NCBI GenBank assembly: GCA_963920665.1
Contig: OY987268.1
Location: 19,098,501 to 19,162,500 of the forward strand
Source: Straminergon stramineum
Lineage: Eukaryota; Streptophyta; Bryopsida; Hypnales; Calliergonaceae
DNA length: 64,000 nucleotides
Reading direction: 5' to 3'
Part shown: positions 58,001 through 64,000 of the stretch, piece by piece
Layout: the number at the start of each line of letters is the position of its first letter
Numbering within the stretch: position 1 is the first letter of the stretch
The notes under the pieces: generated by a model
Databases searched by the model: none
What the model was told of the DNA's origin: nothing
What the model saw: only the letters and a program-made list of their open reading frames with translations
Program-made: the position numbers and the translations under genes

Positions 58001-60862
58001 TAAGAAATACGCATCAATGACTTACGGATGTCATTTACGCCTTAAAAGTTACAAATACTCAGTATTGGTGCATATAGGCTGCGGAGAAGTATCAAGACTT
58101 CTGGACCGTAATGGAGGACATTGATAAGCATGTGTGGGTGATGGAGCCAGAACATCCTTCACGCTCAAATTGCTTCCGCCGCATTGCTCTTGGTAGGGAG
58201 AACAAGCCATGAGCTTGCTTCTGAACCTTAAATCTGGTCTTACAATAGCTTGTGCTCTCTTTTAGATGAAACTTCTGTAGTCATGTGGTCCCTTAGAATA
58301 ATTGTGCCTCGCATTCTTTATTGCACAACCCTCAGAATACTTTGGTTTCGGATAATGACAGATATACTAAGTGAAAAATTAACCTTGCTGACATAAATTC
58401 TGAATTTGGATAACTCTAAAATTGTGATAAGTGTAAAACTTTTTGATACATGGGTGGACAACTACTTGGGAACTGATTTGAACTCAGGAAGAAGATCTGC
58501 AAAAGAAACTGATAGGATTTTCGTTCATCATTCATGGCTTGGGTGTTGGAGCAATTCTGTGCAGGTGGCCACTGCTCCTTGTGCATCACTGTTGAACCGT
58601 TTTCACCCCGAACGCTGCCAGAGTAAGTGTAACTTGCGCTAATTTGCCAGTCAAATTATTAGCGTATTACCTAGTGCAGCTTTGTCAAATCCTTTCAGAA
58701 GGGTCAGACAGCGTCTTGTGATCAGTCAGATTTTCCTGTTCGAATACTCCCTGAGTGTCCAAATGGACAAAAGTAGCTGCTTCCTTATCTACAGGAGTAA
58801 AATATTTAGGACCCTTCAAAATCTACGAATAGAAAGAAGAAATTATGGCATAGTTGTCTGACTTGTAGTGCAAGATTTTGCTAATTCTTTCTACTTGGGA
58901 TCCTGCGGAATTTTGACAAAATCTCGTCCCAGAATAGTACCCCATGTGTAGAGTTTTTGAATACGGTTTTAGCATTGCCTCTTCTCGTGGAACATAAAGC
59001 TCGTACTCCAACACCCCTTGATAGAATTTATTTGGGAAGTTACTGTAATAGAATATTAGTTTCCATATTGAACTTTTATGTTCAGTTTGGGCATTTAAAG
59101 GTTAAAGTTTCTGAGATGTTTGATGCGCATGTGGCGCATGTAGACATCTCACTAGTCAAGTGCTCTAGTTTGTTCTTACTAGTCTTGTTGAGCTATTTTC
59201 CCAGGTACAGGTTTTTTGGGTCTGACACAGCAGTTGGCCCACTTCGATTACGAATGGCCAGCAATATGGATTGCTGGTACTGGCATCAAATCATAATCTT
59301 TCATGGTCATATTGTTAAAGTGTTGTGTTTCAGAGTGCCAAAACTGTGACATTTAAGTACACAAAGCTCTAAAACCTATGACTGGTGTAGATATGTGGTT
59401 CCCGATTGGCGCTCTGAAAAGAGCCAATCTCTTGAAATTAGCCACTTTCACTGACACGACTATTCTTTGCCTTCTTTTTTGTTGACAACATGTCCAGAGC
59501 TTGGTTGCTGACCTTAAGACCTGCACGAACCACATTTGCAGGAAGATGGAGAGGCTGGTGAGAGAGAATCTGGAGGATGTTTTGGGTGTCACCTTCCCAT
59601 CTCCACAGGATTCTGACCGTGATGATGTCAGCTCAGAGTGCATTATTTGCTACAGCTATCGGTTACTGGATGGTATTGTCCTCACATTTTCCACTGAATA
59701 ATAGCCCTCTCACGTTGCTTTCATTGCCACATTGCACATTGCAGTTGGAAAGGAGGGTCCAAAGTCGCATAACCCCCTCCTACCTTGCGCTCTCGCAGAG
59801 CCGTAGATTGCCAAAGTTTGATGGTCTTGATTTAGACAAAAGGAGAAGGTTATGTTTGATAAACCGTCCCGGGTCTCCCGACCCTCAACCTGTTATCTAG
59901 TATATAATGTCCAAGTCTCTAGCTAAAACATAGGCTCTTACTTTCTCGGCATATTTTCCACGTCAAAAGGACTCGTGTCTATTAGTGCTGCCACTGTCAG
60001 ATGTGCCTTATGAATATATACAAGCAATTTACTCGTGTTTATTCATTTTATGTCATCTCAACTTATTGTGTGTGGCCTTAGTTTCAATAAAAGGCACAAG
60101 CTTCAACTATTGACGTACTGAAACTCAAATTATGTGGTCAGGCAAGGAAGGGGCAAGCGAAAAAGGCAGTGTGCCGGACCGTGTTTGTGACAATGGGAGC
60201 TGTGGCCGGCCATTCCATACCTCGTGTCTGGCTGAGTGGCTTCGCTCTTTACCGACCACACGCCAGTAAGTCTGCTTCAGTCTTATTTTTTGTCTTTAGA
60301 ATTTTGATGGGAGACTGGGCGTATAGGACAATAGTCAACAAGCCTCCTGCTGGGGTGACTAGTTTCTATTAGAGACCTACTCCAGAGTTGTATTCCATAA
60401 TTAATTGTTCATTATTTGTCTCTATCAAAAGCCGCAAAATCTTCCAAATAACTATAACTTCGTCCATCTACAGGCAAGTTATATCAACCAATTCAAAGCT
60501 TCTCATACAAGCTCTGTTTCGTTACCTATGATTATAAGGAATAGTCTTGTCTATTCTCAATGACCCTGTCTACTCTTGCCTGTATACCTAAGAGTGTTCT
60601 TGCCGAATTGCGTCCCTATATACACAAATTTAATATTTCTGCCCAGGAATCTTGAGAAATCTTGTGGCCAGGAGTCGTTTTTGGTATTGAGACCTAGTCA
60701 ATAGCATTTTCAGTGTCCGTTTGGAAAGGTTATGTTGCATCTGAAACTCGTAACTTAATTGAAATTCTTTTTGTTGTGTTCACTTGCAGATCCTTTGACG
60801 TGCTGTTTGGCGCTTGTCCTCATTGCTCACATCCGGTCATTGTGAAATGTTCTATCTCTTGA
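55075..60862 (+). CDS. FANCL: FANCL, E3 ubiquitin ligase of the Fanconi anemia pathway
   Basis: FANCL is the RING-type E3 that, with E2 UBE2T, monoubiquitinates FANCD2 in DNA interstrand-crosslink repair in the nucleus. Thirteen exons join in phase to 373 aa (vertebrate FANCL about 375): 55075-55146, 55523-55645, 56020-56076, 56168-56239, 56364-56434, 56965-57043, 57389-57463, 58078-58192, 58565-58622, 59205-59276, 59542-59672, 60142-60265, 60790-60862. Residues 1-84 fit the E2-like fold (ELF) domain. The central URD region includes IEEVGWEHV, FSQFEEAAEKYQDFW and RRIALG. The C-terminal RING/PHD-like domain has Zn ligands Cys298, Cys301, Cys324, Cys329, His334, Cys337, Cys359 and Cys362, plus Trp341 and Ile300 at the E2-contact positions. 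The exon 1 start is the least certain; the frame is open upstream but has no nearby in-frame ATG. One intron carries a TTAA element (57765-57975), another a GGTAGAG MITE. No damage is seen. Confidence 0.95.
56522..56872 (+). mobile_element. GGTAGAG-ended intronic MITE, copy in FANCL intron 5
   Basis: The left end AAGGTAGAGGATGCTA and the right end read inward, GAGGTAGAGCGTACTA, form imperfect inverted repeats. It shares CAATTTCAAAGTGGGAGG and CCATTTCCATTCAAAGATCT with the RPT1 copy. It has no coding frame and lies wholly between exons 5 and 6. Confidence 0.7.
57765..57975. mobile_element. TTAA/CCC-ended MITE with 17-bp perfect inverted ends, in FANCL intron 7
   Basis: Left: TTAA followed by CCCTCTAACGTCCACCC. 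Right, read inward: TTAA followed by the same 17 bases. The 211-bp unit (203 bp plus two TTAA) is the best-preserved of the TTAA family here. The interior matches no other element in the window and encodes nothing. It lies between FANCL exons 7 (ends 57463) and 8 (starts 58078), away from both splice sites. The intact ends suggest a comparatively recent insertion. Confidence 0.85.
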
Positions 60863-63800
60863 CACCGTCTTATTGCTATCAGAAGGGCTTTATGGCAATT
60901 TTTTTATTAGGCTACTTCATAATTTCTATATTAAGATATCACTGAGCTTTTGGAAGATTCATGTACTTTGCTTTGTGTGTAGATAAGAGAGTTTCTTTTC
61001 CATGTTACCCTCAAATCATCGACATTTCAAAATCTTGAGGAATTGAGGGATCATTTCTCTCCGGAGGCAGCAACTCTCCCAGAAAACTCACAAATTTATC
61101 AGAAGTGATCATTTATTGTATTTGTGTGGTGGGGGAGGAGATTCATAATGTGCCCTGTTAATTATTTCAGCAAATATGGTAATGATAGAGCAAAATCAAA
61201 TTATGTAAGCAGTAAGACAATTTCAGATAACAAAGAGGGCAATTGAGTTTGTAATATTTGGAGTCTACATGAATATGCTGATAAGTACAATATAGACGTA
61301 TTTATCTTACAAAATTTAGATACACAACATTTTCATATTAAACTGACTTCAGTGGCTTTAGTGTAAAATCTAGAGTTTTGATGAGATTTCTCTGAAAAGG
61401 ACGATTTGGGCATTGGTATTTTCTACATGTTTGCATTATCAAATTCTAAAAATTCTCTAACTAAATATTTTATAATCAACTATTATGTAAAGTAATGAAA
61501 ATGAAATGAAATAGTTTGCCAAAAATAGGTTTTTGTTTTTGGAAGTGAAACTTGATATGAGTAATTGAGATTGTATAAAATTGCAATGTTTACTAGGCAT
61601 TACAATGAAAATTGTGTTTTACTTTGGAAATTATTTTGTGATATTTTTTTTGTATGTGATATTCTTTATGCAATATGTATCTTTGCTGAATCACATCGTA
61701 CAAGTCATCCTGAGACACGAATTTCAGTACCGAATGGTTTTTAAAAATATTTCAGACAATCCATTGGTTGGTCTTGAGAACATGCATACTTTCATCCCTT
61801 TGTTTTTGTAGTGCATAAGGTATGTGTACCTATAATTGACACTAATTACAATTGAGTATAGTTATTATTACTAATTGCAACTCATTTTCATTAGATCTTA
61901 TTGGCAGTTGAAAAGAGGATTCCTATGCTCTTTAATATGTATTATTTGAATGTTGTATGGATAAGTTATTAATTTTTGAAGTATTGTCTCTAGGTGAACC
62001 GAAAATCAGCATTATGTTCTCATAGACATTCATGTTTTGATTGTATACATCTTGAGTATTCAATATTGAGGAAAGCATGACATTTTTGGGTCCAAATGTA
62101 GTTGTCGTATTTTAGGCATTGTTGATTATGGATGTACATACCTTAGTACTTCAGATTCCAAAGTGGATATGACTCATTCTCAATCAATTCTTGAGAATTT
62201 GGATCAATTTGTGAATATAATGTTTTTGCTGAAGATGTTTTCTCACAATTGCATGTAAAGTAGGAGGTCCACAAAGCAACCATTTACAAGCTAATTGCAA
62301 TTTTGAGATATTTGACACCTTGATTTTTTCCAATGAATTTTATTTGAAAAACAAATGGAATTGGCATCTACTCTAAGTTGTTTCCTATGTTTTGGACCTT
62401 TGAGGAATTAGTTATGAATTTTGAAGTTGAAATCACATAAGGCATTAAAAGCATCCACCCCTTGATATATTCACTATTGATGCATTGAAGAAAGCAACAT
62501 GTACCTTTGCAATAGAAAACACCTTTAGAGCTTGGTCACTTCATGAACCTCCTAGCTTACTATGCTTATTGACTCTTACATATAAAATAGAGTAAAAATA
62601 GACAAAGAACTTCAAAAATTTGATAGAGATCAAAGTGGACTCATCCTACAACATTATCAACAACAAAGAGAAAAGTTAGTAACTCTAACCATTTTTATTA
62701 GTTGGGATGAATTAAGAGTCTACTTATTATTTTTGGGTTGGATCCTATGTTCAACTTCTTTGAGGGGCATGAGCAAGTGACCAAATCTACTTCAATGTTG
62801 TTGACCTTTAGCTTGTTATATTGATATTAGATGATTTTTGTGCTAATCTTTTAATGTTTGAATTCTATTTTGTGTTTCTTCATTTTTTTTTGGCTTATAT
62901 CTTTAAACAAATTTTTTCTCTCTCTTAATTTCATCACATTGGCTTTGAAGAAAGGTTGTCCTTCAAAGACTCGAGGGTTACTTCATAAAAATAGATGAGA
63001 AATTATTTGATCAAAAGATTGCCTTTCGACACTTTGTTCATCATTTAGTAACTTCGGAGTGCAAAGGGGTTAAAATTAAGACTCGTTTTGCACTTGGCAA
63101 GCAAGCAACACAATAAAATTTTGAGTAGAATGACAATTGGCTTGAGCACATTTGCCATTGTGGGGAGTCACAATAGAAGACATAGCCTTCGAGATGAGTA
63201 CAATTTTTGTTCGCGAGTTTGCTAAAGTTCTCTCCTCCACAAGCCCTACTAATTGCCAGTTGTTTTGTCCATATGTTTGATTATGAGCTTCTAGGCAATT
63301 GTAATTCCCCATATTAACATTCTTGCATTCAAGTTCCCGATATTTTTTGAGGTTTTACTAGCTATTTTTCCTTTAATTCCCATATTGAACCTGTTTTTCT
63401 AGTATCGAATCTGGGTTTTTTCTCTATTTTTTTCTCCAAATTTAGAAATTTTATCAAATTTTCACCATTTTTTTCATGATGTTTCTGAATCAAAACCAAG
63501 ATTTTTCCCAATTTCATTGCTTAACAATGAACTAACCAAGAGTTCTCCCTGAGCATTATACTACAAGCATCAACTTCCACTCTATTTCAATATTTTCACA
63601 AGCATTTGCAACAACTTCAACTACAATACTCTCTCAAACTCTTGCTCAAAGTACAATTCATACATTAGAATGAATCGTAAAGGTTGTCTCCAATTGTAAT
63701 AATGGTGTTAGAAGGAAGGTTTAACTAAGAACAATACAAAAAGAACACAACATCAAACTCCATCATCCCCCAATTTTGGTGCTCCAAGGAGTTTCATCTT

Positions 63801-64000
63801 GTGTTTTTTCTCAAACTCTAGCTCCTGATCCCGCGTTGACACACTTTACGCTTAACTCTATTCTATTATGTGCAACTAAACTAATCCATCGTGAAGAAGT
63901 TCAATAAGCAAGCTTAATATACTTTTGGATTTCTTTCCACCTTCCTAGCTAGGGCAATTTTGGAAAGTTTGAAAGTTTCAGTGGCAATTGGTTTTGAAGG
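60863..64000. other. Intergenic DNA downstream of FANCL
   Basis: The first few hundred bases should include the FANCL 3' untranslated region. From about 61.1 kb the sequence is AT-rich and shows no gene. A repeat copy lies at 62310-62570 and an unpaired GGGG-TTAA end at 63066-63073. A 78-codon minus frame at 63.08-63.31 kb has a Cys pair region but no recognised domain. Confidence 0.5.
62310..62570 (+). repeat. Dispersed repeat, copy 2 (with 49590-49850)
   Basis: GGAATTAGTTATGAATTTTG, a GAAGTTGAAATCACATAAGG stretch, GATGCATTGAAGAAAGCAAC and TAGAGCTTGGTCACTTCATG-like blocks parallel the copy at 49590. No ends or coding frame could be defined. Confidence 0.55.

Noticed and set aside
63076..63312. 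A 78-codon minus frame with several Cys and Asn residues, considered a retroelement zinc knuckle
   Set aside because: The Cys and His spacing does not fit CX2CX4HX4C and no neighbouring retroelement domain is present.

Overview
The window looks like nuclear DNA of a green plant (land plant or close streptophyte alga). Four spliced genes encode a 26S proteasome ATPase, two chloroplast proteins (the cpFBPII-type fructose-1,6-bisphosphatase and the LPA19/PSB27-H2 photosystem II assembly factor) and the Fanconi anemia E3 ligase FANCL. Introns are mostly GT-AG with TTTGCAG-like acceptors, and the space between genes is AT-rich and full of small non-autonomous transposons. I cannot place the species more closely from the sequence alone.

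Layout. From 1 to about 30.3 kb no intact gene is visible. This stretch holds microsatellites, a decayed Ty3/gypsy reverse transcriptase (about 10.9-11.3 kb) and many MITE-like elements. RPT1 lies on the minus strand at 30.3-35.4 kb (10 exons, 425 aa). AT-rich DNA with stacked MITEs follows at 35.5-40.7 kb. The cpFBPII-like gene is on the minus strand at 41.3-43.4 kb (3 exons, 486 aa). Just upstream and divergent from it is a block that looks like a broken reading frame (43.55-44.34 kb), then short tandem repeats. From 44.8 to 52.0 kb there are only repeats and unassigned DNA. LPA19/PSB27-H2 (52.0-53.7 kb, 3 exons, 202 aa) and FANCL (55.1-60.9 kb, 13 exons, 373 aa) follow on the plus strand, and the last 3 kb are intergenic. 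I built all four gene models by hand; each joins exons in phase into one open frame.

The genes do not form a pathway or cluster: they cover protein degradation, carbon metabolism, photosystem assembly or repair, and DNA crosslink repair. The main structural observation is the transposon landscape. At least ten segments, from about 200 bp to 1.2 kb, begin TTAA-CCC and end GGG-TTAA, the termini and four-base target site typical of piggyBac-superfamily (or Sola3-like) DNA transposons. One copy inside a FANCL intron has near-perfect 17-bp inverted ends. Some are nested, and some abut and share one TTAA. Other families are foldback elements with CACTA ends and 3-bp duplications, one PIF/Harbinger-like element with TTA duplications, and a GGTAGAG-ended family found here only inside introns. 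No autonomous transposase was seen for any of them.
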